From NCBI RefSeq assembly GCF_014195505.1, contig NZ_JACIBV010000001.1:7812001-7876000 (forward strand): 64,000 nt of DNA. The letters run 5' to 3'. The notes beneath the pieces were generated by a model, which worked only from the letters and a program-made list of their open reading frames with translations, made no database searches and was not told the DNA's origin. The stretch is from Nonomuraea dietziae. Its GTDB lineage: Bacteria; Actinomycetota; Actinomycetes; Streptosporangiales; Streptosporangiaceae. A program made the translations under genes and the position numbers. Shown here piece after piece: positions 33,875-42,294 of the stretch (positions are counted from its first letter, which is position 1; each line of letters starts with the position of its first letter).

Positions 33875-34867
33875 TCACTTACACGGCTTGTACGGCTTGT
33901 CGTACAGCGAGTAGTCGCTCGCCTTCTTGATGGAGTTGAACTTCAGCTGGTTGGCCTTGGCGCAGAAGCTCCCCGGCGAGGTCTTGTACTCCACCTGGAA
34001 GACCGGCTTGCCCGCCCTGACGAAGGCCGACAGGTCGGCGCACTCGCTGTACTGGAAGCACTCCTCGTTGACCGCGTAGTCGAAGACCGACACCAGGTCC
34101 TCGATCTGGCTGAGGTCGTTCTTCAGCGCGACGGACAGGCCCTTCCTGTGGGCCAGGTCGGCCAGCGCCCTGTTGTAGATCAGCTGGGTCTCCGGGCTGA
34201 TGTCCCAGCCGGTGACCTCCTTGCCCTCCTCGTGGGCGTGCACGACGTCGAACTCGACCCCGTCGAACCCCGCCTGCACGCACTTGTCGACGCGGGGCTC
34301 CATCATCTTCAGGAGGAAGTCACGCTGGCCCCTGTCGTTGTTGATGTTCGCCCAGCGCTCGTTCGGGAACTCCTCGCTGAACGGTTTGCCCAGCAGGGAG
34401 TTGCCGTGGCTCTCGTGCCAGTCGACGAACTGCTGGTAGTCGGGCCTGAACTCCTCGATCGACCCCGCGTCGATGTAGCAGACGGCCTTGGCGCCCTTGG
34501 CGTGGATGGCCTTGACACCCGCGGTGTTGAGCGTGGAGTTGTTGCCCGCGATCTCGGCGTCGACGTACAGGTCGATGTCGAAGACGGTCGGGCGCACGCA
34601 CGCGCCGCCGGTCTGCGGCACCTCGCAGATGTTGACGTTGATGCCGCCGGTCGAGGCGTAGGCCTTGTTGCCCTGGAGCTGGTACTGCCAGCGGCTCTGC
34701 ACCGGAGGGCGCCAGATAGCCGCGCTCGCCGCCGCCTCCGTGCCCTTGGCGGCGCCAGGGGCGGCTGTCGCGGCGGCCTCGGCGGACGCCGTGAGGCCGA
34801 GCGCGGCGACCGGCAGTAAGGCCGCGACCGCGGTCAAGCGGGTGGAGATGGATCGGAAACTGACCAA
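33875..34867 (-). CDS. Secreted GH114 endo-alpha-1,4-polygalactosaminidase
   Basis: 330 residues. Sec signal peptide to about residue 32 (ASAEA-A), Ala-rich linker, then a GH114 (Glyco_hydro_114) TIM barrel. Characteristic stretches are WQYQLQG, DIDLYVDAEI, KAVCYIDAGSIEEFRPDY, GFDGVEFDVVHAHE and SVALKNDLSQIEDL; the acidic residues in YIDAG and VEFD are the likely catalytic pair. The family hydrolyses alpha-1,4-linked galactosamine polymers such as fungal galactosaminogalactan. TTG start at 34867 with AAGGAGAG upstream. An IclR-type palindrome lies 15 bp before the start. Outer-surface depolymerase of the cluster. Confidence 0.9.
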   Translation of the reverse strand: MVSFRSISTRLTAVAALLPVAALGLTASAEAAATAAPGAAKGTEAAASAAIWRPPVQSRWQYQLQGNKAYASTGGINVNICEVPQTGGACVRPTVFDIDLYVDAEIAGNNSTLNTAGVKAIHAKGAKAVCYIDAGSIEEFRPDYQQFVDWHESHGNSLLGKPFSEEFPNERWANINNDRGQRDFLLKMMEPRVDKCVQAGFDGVEFDVVHAHEEGKEVTGWDISPETQLIYNRALADLAHRKGLSVALKNDLSQIEDLVSVFDYAVNEECFQYSECADLSAFVRAGKPVFQVEYKTSPGSFCAKANQLKFNSIKKASDYSLYDKPYKPCK

Positions 34868-34882
34868 CGCACTCTCCTTCTA

Positions 34883-34897
34883 TTCCATATAGCGGAA
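34883..34897. promoter_or_regulatory. IclR-type operator, copy 3
   Basis: TTCCATATAGCGGAA, 15 bp upstream of the GH114 start. A looser 16-bp relative (TTCCGCCATTAAGGAA, 34903-34918) follows, giving a possible double site. A TTGACA -35 on the minus strand lies at 34938-34943. Confidence 0.7.
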
Positions 34898-35012
34898 TGA
34901 TATTCCGCCATTAAGGAAATCGGGCATGATCGGGGGTTGTCAACCTTCCTCTTGACGTCGAGACTTCCGCAAAACAGATGAAAAGCGCCAATCCTCCGCC
35001 TCAACAAGATCT

Positions 35013-35027
35013 TTCCGTATAGCGGAA
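35013..35027. promoter_or_regulatory. IclR-type operator, copy 4
   Basis: TTCCGTATAGCGGAA, the most symmetric copy, 86 bp upstream of the GH4 start and inside its presumed promoter. Confidence 0.72.
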
Positions 35028-35113
35028 CTCTAGTCTGTATCGCGGATGGGTGGCTATACTCGCCGCACGCAGTGGGCCGTCACGCTCACCGTGTGCTCTG
35101 TGGAGGGAACCCC

Positions 35114-36403
35114 ATGGCACGCATAGTCTTCGTCGGCGCCGGCAGCGTCGAGTTCACCAAGAACGTCCTCTCCGACATCCTGACATTTCCGGAGCTCGGA
35201 GAGTCCAGCCTGGTCCTGCACGACATCGACCCCGAGCGGCTGGCCACGGCCGAGGCCATGGCCAACTGGATGGTCACGGAGCTCGGGCTCGGCGCCAAGG
35301 TGGAGGCGCACCTCGACCGCCGAGCCGCCGTGGACGGCGCCGACTACGTGATCAACGAGATCGCCGTAGGCGGGCACGCCGCCACCCGTGTCGACTTCGA
35401 GATCCCCCGTCGCTACGGCCTGCGCCAGACGATAGCCGACACCCTCGGCATCGGTGGGATCTTCCGGGCGCTCCGTACGATTCCGGTGATGGTGGGCCTC
35501 GGCCACGACCTGGCCGAGCTGGCGCCGCAGGCGCTGCTCCTCAACTACACCAACCCGATGGCGATGATCCCCCGCGCCGTCTACCAGGGAACGCCCTTCA
35601 AGAACGTCGTCGGCCTCTGCCACTCCGTCCGCGACACCCAGGCCAGGCTGGCCTCGCTGGTGGGCATGCCGGAGGAGGAGGTCTCCTTCGTCACGGCGGG
35701 CGCCAACCACCAGGCGTTCGTGCTGAAGTTCGAGCACAAGGGCCAGAACCTCTACCCGGCGCTGGACGAGGTCATCGCCCGCGACCCCGAGCTGCGCAGG
35801 ACCGTCAGGGTGGAGATGTACCGCCGCTTCGGCCACTTCCCGACCGAGTCGAGCGAGCACGGGTCGGAGTACCTGCCCTGGTTCCTGCACCACGACGACC
35901 AGGTCGAGCACTTCCGCATCCCCGTCGAGATCTACCTGCGCTGGTCGGAGGAGAACCTCGACACCTACGAGGAGACCAGACGCAGGCTCGCCGCGGGAGA
36001 GGGCGTCGAGATCGAGCCGGCCATGGAGCTGGCCTCCGAGGTCATCCACTCCATCGAGACCGGCACGTCGAGGGTCGTCCACGGCAACGTGCGCAACGAC
36101 GGCCTGATCGCCAACCTGCCCGTCGACGCCTGCGTCGAGGTGCCGTGCCTGGTCGACAGGTCGGGGATGCACCCGACCAGGATCGGCGAGCTGCCGCCCC
36201 AGCTGGCCGCGCTGAACAGGACGTTCCTGAACGTGGGCGAACTGACCGTGAGAGCGGCCCTCGAAGGCCGCCGCGACCACGTCTACCACGCCGCCATGCT
36301 CGATCCCAACGCCTCGGCCACGCTCACGCTCCAGCAGATCCACGACCTCGTCGACGAGATGATCGAGGCCCACGGCGAGCTGCTTCCCGAGGGTGTCCGA
36401 TGA
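35114..36403 (+). CDS. GH4-family alpha-glycosidase (NAD+ and metal dependent)
   Basis: 429 residues. Rossmann VFVGAGSVEFTKN at the N-terminus, NEIAVGGHAATRVDFEIPRRYGLRQT, LLNYTNPMAMI, metal-binding Cys/His in VGLCHSVRDTQ and GANHQAFVL. All are hallmarks of GH4 alpha-glucosidases/alpha-galactosidases, which use NAD+ redox chemistry on cytoplasmic oligosaccharides. ATG 35114 follows GGAGGG. Coupled to the sugar-binding-protein gene (ATGA), so imported oligosaccharides are probably its substrates. Confidence 0.92.
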   Translation: MARIVFVGAGSVEFTKNVLSDILTFPELGESSLVLHDIDPERLATAEAMANWMVTELGLGAKVEAHLDRRAAVDGADYVINEIAVGGHAATRVDFEIPRRYGLRQTIADTLGIGGIFRALRTIPVMVGLGHDLAELAPQALLLNYTNPMAMIPRAVYQGTPFKNVVGLCHSVRDTQARLASLVGMPEEEVSFVTAGANHQAFVLKFEHKGQNLYPALDEVIARDPELRRTVRVEMYRRFGHFPTESSEHGSEYLPWFLHHDDQVEHFRIPVEIYLRWSEENLDTYEETRRRLAAGEGVEIEPAMELASEVIHSIETGTSRVVHGNVRNDGLIANLPVDACVEVPCLVDRSGMHPTRIGELPPQLAALNRTFLNVGELTVRAALEGRRDHVYHAAMLDPNASATLTLQQIHDLVDEMIEAHGELLPEGVR

Positions 36404-37689
36404 GGCGGGCGCTGGCCGCCGCGGCGGTCCTCACCCTGGTCGCGACCGGCTGCGGCGGCGGCACACAGGACAAGCAGGCGGCGAGCGGTCCTGTCGAGAT
36501 CACCATCTGGCACGGCCAGGAGGACGCCTCCGCGAAGTCGATCGAGAAGCTGGTCGACCGGTTCAACCAGAGCCACCCGGACATCAAGGTCAACACCGAG
36601 TCGGGTGGAGCCACGGCGGACGGCATGCTGCCCAAGATCACCGCGGCGCTCACCTCCGACTCCTACCCTGACATCGCCTACCTCTACGGCTCATGGGCGC
36701 CCAACATCGCCAGGAACACCAAGACGGCCGACCTCACGGAGTTCGTCAAGGACCCCGCCGTCCAGTGGAAGGACTTCTGGGCCAGCGAGCGCGAGGCCGT
36801 CACCGTCGAGGGCAAGGTCATCGGCTTTCCCGCAGTGGTCGACAACATGGTCGTCCTCTACAACAAGAAGGTGCTGGCCAAGGCGGGCCTCCAGCCGCCG
36901 AGGGCGGGCTGGACCTGGGACGACTTCAGGGCGATGGCCAAGCAGGCCACCGACGCCCAGGACGGCGTCTTCGGCACCACCTGGCCGATCAGCGGCGGCG
37001 AGGAGGCGGTCTGGGGCCTGTGGCCGATGATCTGGCAGGCCGGCGGCGACATCCTCACGCCCGACCACAGGAAGGCGGTCTTCAACTCCACGGCGGGCCA
37101 GCAGGCGCTCGGCAGGCTGCGCGCCATGGCGGTCGACGACAAGTCCGTCTACCTCGACTCCAGCCCCGCGGAGAAGGGGCAGAAGCTGTTCGAGTCCGGC
37201 AGGCTCGGGCTGTTCCTGTCGGGGCCGTGGGTGCTGCCCGACCTGCAGGCGGCGAAGGTCGACTACGGCGTCTCGCCGCTGCCCGGCACCAACGGCAACC
37301 ACGAGACCATCTCAGGGCCCGACAACTGGGTGGTCTTCGACCACGACGAGCGCAGGGTCAAGGCCTCGGCCACGTTCCTGGCCTGGCTGACGGCCGCCGA
37401 GCAGCAGCTGGTGTGGATGGGTGACACGGGCTCGCTGCCGATCAGGGAGTCGATCACCAAGCTGCCCGGCTACCAGGACTACCTCGACAAGTACCGGGGC
37501 ATCGACGTGATCTCGGCCAACCTGGCCAACGCCAGGCGGGTCAGGCCGGCGACCACCAGGTACCCGAGGGTGTCCGCCTTCGTGGCCGAGGCCGTCGCGC
37601 AGACCCTGCTCGGCAGGAGCGATGTGAAGACGGCGCTCGACGAGGCGGTCGCCAAGTCGGACGCGGCGCTGGCCGTACCTGGATCATGA
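36400..37689 (+). CDS. Sugar ABC transporter, substrate-binding lipoprotein (MalE/UgpB type)
   Basis: 429 residues. Signal peptide with lipobox-like VATGC (Cys20 region), then SBP_bac_1: VEITIWHGQEDASAKSIEKLVDRFN-type start, IGFPAVVDNMVVLYNKKVLAKAG and WTWDDFRAMAKQ. Binds oligosaccharides outside the membrane. The ATG overlaps the GH4 stop by 4 bp and the gene ends overlapping the first permease. A much longer open frame upstream is only the shadow of the GH4 gene. Confidence 0.93.
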   Translation: MRRALAAAAVLTLVATGCGGGTQDKQAASGPVEITIWHGQEDASAKSIEKLVDRFNQSHPDIKVNTESGGATADGMLPKITAALTSDSYPDIAYLYGSWAPNIARNTKTADLTEFVKDPAVQWKDFWASEREAVTVEGKVIGFPAVVDNMVVLYNKKVLAKAGLQPPRAGWTWDDFRAMAKQATDAQDGVFGTTWPISGGEEAVWGLWPMIWQAGGDILTPDHRKAVFNSTAGQQALGRLRAMAVDDKSVYLDSSPAEKGQKLFESGRLGLFLSGPWVLPDLQAAKVDYGVSPLPGTNGNHETISGPDNWVVFDHDERRVKASATFLAWLTAAEQQLVWMGDTGSLPIRESITKLPGYQDYLDKYRGIDVISANLANARRVRPATTRYPRVSAFVAEAVAQTLLGRSDVKTALDEAVAKSDAALAVPGS

Positions 37690-38612
37690 GCAGCACCGCG
37701 CTCAGCGCCTCCACCGCCGCGCACAGGCGCTCGAAGGACCGCAGGAGGCTCGGCGACAACATCGCCGGCTGGTCCTTCGCAGGGCCGGCGACGCTGGTCA
37801 TCCTGGGGTTCTCGCTGGTGCCCATGGCGTGGGCGCTGGCGCTGTCGTTCACCGACTCCGACCTGATGACGCCGGGGCGCAACGTCGGGCTCGACAACTA
37901 CCGGGCGCTGCTCGAGGACCCGGTGTTCTTCCAGGCGCTGCGGAACACCGGGCTGCTGCTGGTGCTCTACATCCCCGCATCGCTCGTCGCGGGCCTGCTG
38001 GTCGCGGTGCTGCTGAACAGGAAGGTGCGCGGGATCGGGTTCTACCGGACCTGTTTCCTCGTGCCCTACATCGTCTCGGCCACCGCGACGGGCCTGCTCA
38101 TGGGGTTCATCTTCGACCGCGACTTCGGCCTGGCCAACGGGCTGCTCGCCAAGCTGGGGCTGCCGATCCAGGGGCTGCTCAGCAGCCCCTCGCAGGCGAT
38201 GTTCGTCCTCACCCTGATCTTCTTCTGGACGCGCTTCGGGTTCTCCGTGGTGATCTACCTGGCCGCGATCCAGGAGATCAGCAGGGAGGTGATGGAGGCC
38301 GCCTCGATCGACGGCGCGGGATGGTGGACCACCTTCAGGCACATCATCGTGCCGTCGGTGCGCCCGATGACGATCTTCCTGGCGGTCTGGGGCGTGATCG
38401 ACGCCCTGCAGTTCTTCGACCTGGTCATGACCACGACGAAGGGCGGCCCCGCCAACGCGACGGTGACCATCGTCTACTACGTCTGGCAGCTCGCCTTCAC
38501 CTACTCCACCGCGGGCTACGGCGCTGCCGTGGCGTACGTGCTGTTCGCAGGGACCCTGCTGCTGATCGTCGTGGGCCTGCTGGTGGCGCGGCGGAGGGGG
38601 GTCACGACGTGA
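37686..38612 (+). CDS. Sugar ABC transporter, permease 1 (MalF/UgpA type)
   Basis: 308 residues with six membrane segments and the EAA loop EAASIDGAGWWTTFRHIIVPS. Overlaps the binding-protein gene (ATGA) and the second permease (GTGA). No ATPase gene is in the cluster, so a shared MsiK-type ATPase encoded elsewhere is likely, as in other actinomycetes. Confidence 0.93.
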   Translation: MSSTALSASTAAHRRSKDRRRLGDNIAGWSFAGPATLVILGFSLVPMAWALALSFTDSDLMTPGRNVGLDNYRALLEDPVFFQALRNTGLLLVLYIPASLVAGLLVAVLLNRKVRGIGFYRTCFLVPYIVSATATGLLMGFIFDRDFGLANGLLAKLGLPIQGLLSSPSQAMFVLTLIFFWTRFGFSVVIYLAAIQEISREVMEAASIDGAGWWTTFRHIIVPSVRPMTIFLAVWGVIDALQFFDLVMTTTKGGPANATVTIVYYVWQLAFTYSTAGYGAAVAYVLFAGTLLLIVVGLLVARRRGVTT

Positions 38613-39427
38613 GACGCCTCCGCCTGCCCAGCAAGTGGCACCTGGTGCTGGCGCCGATGTCGGCGGTGGTCCTGCTGCCGTTCGTCTGGCTGGTGCTCAG
38701 TTCCGTGATGACCCAGGCCGAGCTCAACAGGTTCCCTCCGGCGATCTGGCCGGAGGGCGTCGACCTGGGCGGCTACCGCACGGTCGTCGAGCGCTCGAAC
38801 TTCCTGCGCTGGTTCCTCAACAGCGTCATCGTGTCGGGAGCCATCGTGCTGGCCCAGGTCGTGCTGTGCAGCATGGCGGGCTACGCCTTCGCCAGGATCA
38901 GGTTCGTCGGCTCCAAGCTGGTCCTGGTGCTGGTCATCGCCACGGCCTTGATCCCGTTCCAGCTCACGGTGATCCCGACCTTCCTGATGTTCAACCGGAT
39001 GGGGCTCACCGACACGCTCGGCGCGCTGATCGTGCCGCAGCTCAGCTCGGCGGTGGGCATCTACCTGATGACCTCCTTCTTCCAGTCCTTCCCCAAGGAG
39101 CTGGAGGAGGCGGCGCGCATCGACGGCTGCTCGCGCGTCGCGGTGTTCTACCGGGTGGTGCTGCCGGTGGCCAGGCCCGCACTGGCGGCGCTCGCCGTCA
39201 TCACGTTCATCACGGCGTGGAACGACCTGTTCTGGCCGCTGGTGGCGATCAACTCGGAGGACAACTACACGGTCCAGGTGGGTCTGACGACCTTCCAGGG
39301 GCAGCACCGCGCCGACTGGCCGGCGATCATGGCGGGGACGGTGATGACGACGCTGCCGGTGCTGGCGGTCTTCCTGTTCGGCCAGCGCCGCTTCGTCCAG
39401 GCGCTGACCGGCGCGGTCAAGGGCTGA
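38609..39427 (+). CDS. Sugar ABC transporter, permease 2 (MalG/UgpE type)
   Basis: 272 residues from GTG 38609 (VRRLRLPSKWHLVLAP). Six membrane segments and the EAA loop EEAARIDGCSRVAVFYRVVLPVARPA. The C-terminus GAVKG lies in a 35-bp duplicated unit. The GTGA overlap with permease 1 fixes the start; longer in-frame extension upstream is a shadow of permease 1. Confidence 0.93.
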   Translation: MRRLRLPSKWHLVLAPMSAVVLLPFVWLVLSSVMTQAELNRFPPAIWPEGVDLGGYRTVVERSNFLRWFLNSVIVSGAIVLAQVVLCSMAGYAFARIRFVGSKLVLVLVIATALIPFQLTVIPTFLMFNRMGLTDTLGALIVPQLSSAVGIYLMTSFFQSFPKELEEAARIDGCSRVAVFYRVVLPVARPALAALAVITFITAWNDLFWPLVAINSEDNYTVQVGLTTFQGQHRADWPAIMAGTVMTTLPVLAVFLFGQRRFVQALTGAVKG

Positions 39428-39480
39428 CGGCTCAGGCGGGGAGCGGCGCGGTCAAGGGCTGACGGCTCAGGCGGGGAGCG
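39411..39480 (+). repeat. Exact 35-bp tandem duplication at the permease 3' end
   Basis: 39411-39445 and 39446-39480 are identical and start with the last permease codons (GCGCGGTCAAGGGCTGA). The second copy is downstream of the stop, and the first five bases of a third copy follow at 39481. A recent slippage event is the simplest origin. Confidence 0.85.
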
Positions 39481-39500
39481 GCGCGCTCTCCGCCCGAGCG

Positions 39501-40259
39501 TCAGATCTTCTCGGCCACCGCCCGCTTCAGGACGTTGCCCACCTCTTCCATCCGGGCGGGGGACATGCGGTCCTTGATCGCGGTCACGCTCACCGCGGCG
39601 ACGGGCGCGGTCCTGCCCATGAAGACGGGGGCGGCCACGCACCGCACGCCGTACTCGTTCTCCTCCAGGTCGAGCGCGTAGCCGCGCTGCCGGACCTGGT
39701 CGAGGTGGGTGGCGAGCTTGCCCGGATGGGTGATCGTGTTACGGGTCCTGGTCGACAGCGGGCCATACCTTTCGGCCCACGCCCTGATCGCCTCGTCGGT
39801 CGGATACGTCCAGGCCAGCAGCGCCTTGCCGACGCCCGTGCAGTGGGCCGCGTTGCGGCCGCCCACCACCGAGGTCATCGTGATCGAGCGGACCGCCTCG
39901 ACCTTGTCGAGATAGACGACCTCGCTGCCGTCGAGCATCGCCATGTGCACGGTCTCGGTGAACTCCTCGCTCAGCCGCAGCAGCAGCGGCCGTACGAGCG
40001 TGCGCAGGTCCATCGTCTCGTAGAACCTGAAGGCAGTCGCCAGCATCTCGGTGCCGAGGAAGTAGGGGCCGCTGGGCTCGGGCTGGGCGGCGAAGCCGCG
40101 GTGCTTGAGCGCGCCGAGCAGCCGGTGGAGCGAGCTCTTGGGGAGGCCGAGCCGGGTGGCGAGCTCGTCGAGCGTAACGCCCCTGCTGTGTTTTCCGATC
40201 TCCTGCAGGATGAGCAGGGCGCGATCGACGCTGCCGACGGGGGACTGGGCCTCAGCCAC
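39501..40259 (-). CDS. IclR-family regulator of the sugar/D-amino-acid cluster
   Basis: 252 residues. N-terminal winged helix (VDRALLILQEIGKHSRGVTLDELATRLGLPKSSLHRLLGAL) and C-terminal IclR effector domain (LDGSEVVYLDKVEA, NAAHCTGVGKALLAW, GYALDLEENEYGVRCVAAPVF). GTG 40259 has GAGGAGAA 6-7 bp upstream. A palindrome of the shared type lies 16 bp before the start, so it is probably autoregulated. Close placement of all sites to start codons suggests repression relieved by a pathway intermediate. Confidence 0.9.
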   Translation of the reverse strand: MAEAQSPVGSVDRALLILQEIGKHSRGVTLDELATRLGLPKSSLHRLLGALKHRGFAAQPEPSGPYFLGTEMLATAFRFYETMDLRTLVRPLLLRLSEEFTETVHMAMLDGSEVVYLDKVEAVRSITMTSVVGGRNAAHCTGVGKALLAWTYPTDEAIRAWAERYGPLSTRTRNTITHPGKLATHLDQVRQRGYALDLEENEYGVRCVAAPVFMGRTAPVAAVSVTAIKDRMSPARMEEVGNVLKRAVAEKI

Positions 40260-40274
40260 TGCATTCTCCTCATG

Positions 40275-40289
40275 TTCCGCTTTGTGGAA
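40275..40289. promoter_or_regulatory. IclR-type operator, copy 5 (autoregulatory)
   Basis: TTCCGCTTTGTGGAA between the iclR start and the divergent kinase gene, with an additional half-site GCGGAAC at 40304-40310. Confidence 0.68.
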
Positions 40290-40371
40290 TGCTAGCGCGT
40301 TATGCGGAACCGGGCGCGTTCCGAGCGGCCTTCTCGTTTCCAGCGCCGCGGGAATGGGATAGAAACTCCGA

Positions 40372-42138
40372 GTGATCCCGATCAACGGCGACGACCCTCG
40401 GCAGATCGGCCCGTACCGCGTCGTGGGCCGGCTGGGAGCGGGCGGAATGGGCGTCGTGTACGCCGGGCTCGGCCCGGACGGCGTGCGGATCGCGGTCAAG
40501 CTCATCCACGCCTCCTTCGCGGCGGACCCCGAGTTCCGGGCGAGGTTCGCGCGCGAGATCTCCGTTCTGGGGCGCGTGCGAGGCGTGTGCACCGCGCGGA
40601 TCCTCGCATCCGACGCGAACGCGGCGCGCCCATGGCTGGCCGCCGAGTACGTGCCGGGGCCGACGTTGGAGGAGTACGTCCAGGCGAACGGCCCGCTCCA
40701 GGGCGACCGGTGGTTCGGCCTCGTGGCCGGGCTGGCGGAGGCGCTGGCCGCCGTTCACGCCGTGGGCGTCGTCCACCGTGACATCAAGCCCTCCAACGTG
40801 ATCCTCTCGCCGAGCGGCCCCAGACTCGTGGACTTCGGCATCGCGCGAGCCCTCGACGGGACATCGGTGACCCGGTCGGGGACCCTGATCGGGTCCCCTG
40901 GATGGGTGAGCCCTGAGGAGTACCGCAGCACGCCGGCCGCGACGGCCGCCGACGTCTACGGCTGGGGGATGCTCGCCGTGTACGCGGCGACGGGCAGGCC
41001 GCCGTACGGCACGGGCCGGCCCGAGGTCCTCGCGATGAGGGTTCTCAACGACCCGGTGGACACCTCGGCGGTCCCCGCGTCCCTTCGCGAGCTGGTCGAC
41101 AGGTCGCTGGCCAAGGAGCCGTTATCCCGGCCCTCCACGCAGGAGGTCCTGGAAGCCGTGTCGGGGGCGTGGCGGATCGGCGGGGCCGACGAGCTGACGG
41201 CGCGGCTGGACCGCACGTGGGTGCTTCCCGTCGAGGACGTCCCATGGCCCTGCCGTAGGGGCGGCGGTCGCCGGACCGCGATGGCGTACGTGGCGGCCGT
41301 GCTCGTCCTGGGCGTGGCGGCGGCCGCCGCCCTCCGGCTCCTGCCGGAGGCCGAGCCGTCGGCGCGCTCCACCCTCACTGCCACCGCGACGGCCTCCAGG
41401 CCGCCGGTGTCCGCGAGCGACTCCACACCCCCGTCGCCCGACACCTCCTCGACGGAGCCCACCCCGTCCTCGGAGCCCACCTCGGCGTCACCGTCCACTC
41501 CGGCGCAGCCCGAGCCGCCGCGGACGCCCACCGAGCTGGCCGCCGTCCTCGACCTGGCGCTGGAGGCCACCCCCGCGGCGAGCTTCTCCTTCGAGGGCGG
41601 CTTCACCCAGAGCAGCGCCTCCGCGAAGGCGACCGGCCGTACGGTGACCACCGACCACGGAGGGAGCGACCTCGACATGCTGGTCGAGGGGGGTGACGAC
41701 AGGCCGAGGGCCCGCTACGTCGTCCTCGACGGCGGCACCCTCCACCCCGGCGACGAGCGGGTGTCGGTCCTGCGGCCCGAGAGCCCCGCATGGGTCACCC
41801 TGATGATCGCGGGCACCGCCGGACCGTCGATCATCCGCGAGGTGGTGGCCAACTCCACGCGGATGAGGAGGAGGGGACACACCTACACGGGAACCATGGC
41901 CATCGACCAGACGAGCGGGCTCCTCCGCGATCTCCTCAACTCCTGGGCGGGCGGGGACGTCGAGCGGACGAGCCCTCGTTCGTACCTCACCTACAGCCTC
42001 TCCACCGACCCGGACGGCAGGCCGCGGCGCTTCAGGCTCACCTGGTGCGTCCCCACCGGCGACAGCGGCATCTACAGGTCCGACTTCATCACCACCTACC
42101 GCGCCTGGCGGTCCGGCGGCCGGATCGACAAGCCGTGA
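40372..42138 (+). CDS. Transmembrane Ser/Thr protein kinase (Hanks type)
   Basis: 588 residues. Kinase domain 10-270: Gly loop GRLGAGGMGVVY, Lys in IAVKLIH, catalytic HRDIKPSN, metal-binding DFGIA and an activation loop with TRSGTLIGSPGWVSPEE. One membrane helix at about 303-325, a Ser/Thr/Pro-rich extracellular stretch, then a beta-rich outer domain of about 190 residues without PASTA repeats. It should transmit an external signal to cytoplasmic substrates. Contains a TTA leucine codon at 41122-41124, rare at this G+C content. GTG start; divergent from iclR. Confidence 0.92.
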   Translation: MIPINGDDPRQIGPYRVVGRLGAGGMGVVYAGLGPDGVRIAVKLIHASFAADPEFRARFAREISVLGRVRGVCTARILASDANAARPWLAAEYVPGPTLEEYVQANGPLQGDRWFGLVAGLAEALAAVHAVGVVHRDIKPSNVILSPSGPRLVDFGIARALDGTSVTRSGTLIGSPGWVSPEEYRSTPAATAADVYGWGMLAVYAATGRPPYGTGRPEVLAMRVLNDPVDTSAVPASLRELVDRSLAKEPLSRPSTQEVLEAVSGAWRIGGADELTARLDRTWVLPVEDVPWPCRRGGGRRTAMAYVAAVLVLGVAAAAALRLLPEAEPSARSTLTATATASRPPVSASDSTPPSPDTSSTEPTPSSEPTSASPSTPAQPEPPRTPTELAAVLDLALEATPAASFSFEGGFTQSSASAKATGRTVTTDHGGSDLDMLVEGGDDRPRARYVVLDGGTLHPGDERVSVLRPESPAWVTLMIAGTAGPSIIREVVANSTRMRRRGHTYTGTMAIDQTSGLLRDLLNSWAGGDVERTSPRSYLTYSLSTDPDGRPRRFRLTWCVPTGDSGIYRSDFITTYRAWRSGGRIDKP

Positions 42139-42294
42139 AGGGCGGGCACGGCGCTCTTCGCCTGCCGATCCCTCGTGATGACGGCCACACGCCCCGCGGT
42201 CGCGCGAGCGGAGAGGTCGGCTTCGTGTAACTCCCCGGTCATCCGCTTATGTCATGATCCACAGGATCTTGTGGGCATTGTTGACTGGAGAAGA

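Noticed and set aside
35050..36399. Long in-frame extension upstream of the sugar-binding protein
   Set aside because: It lies entirely within the GH4 gene in another frame; the real start is the ATG overlapping the GH4 stop and followed by a lipoprotein signal.
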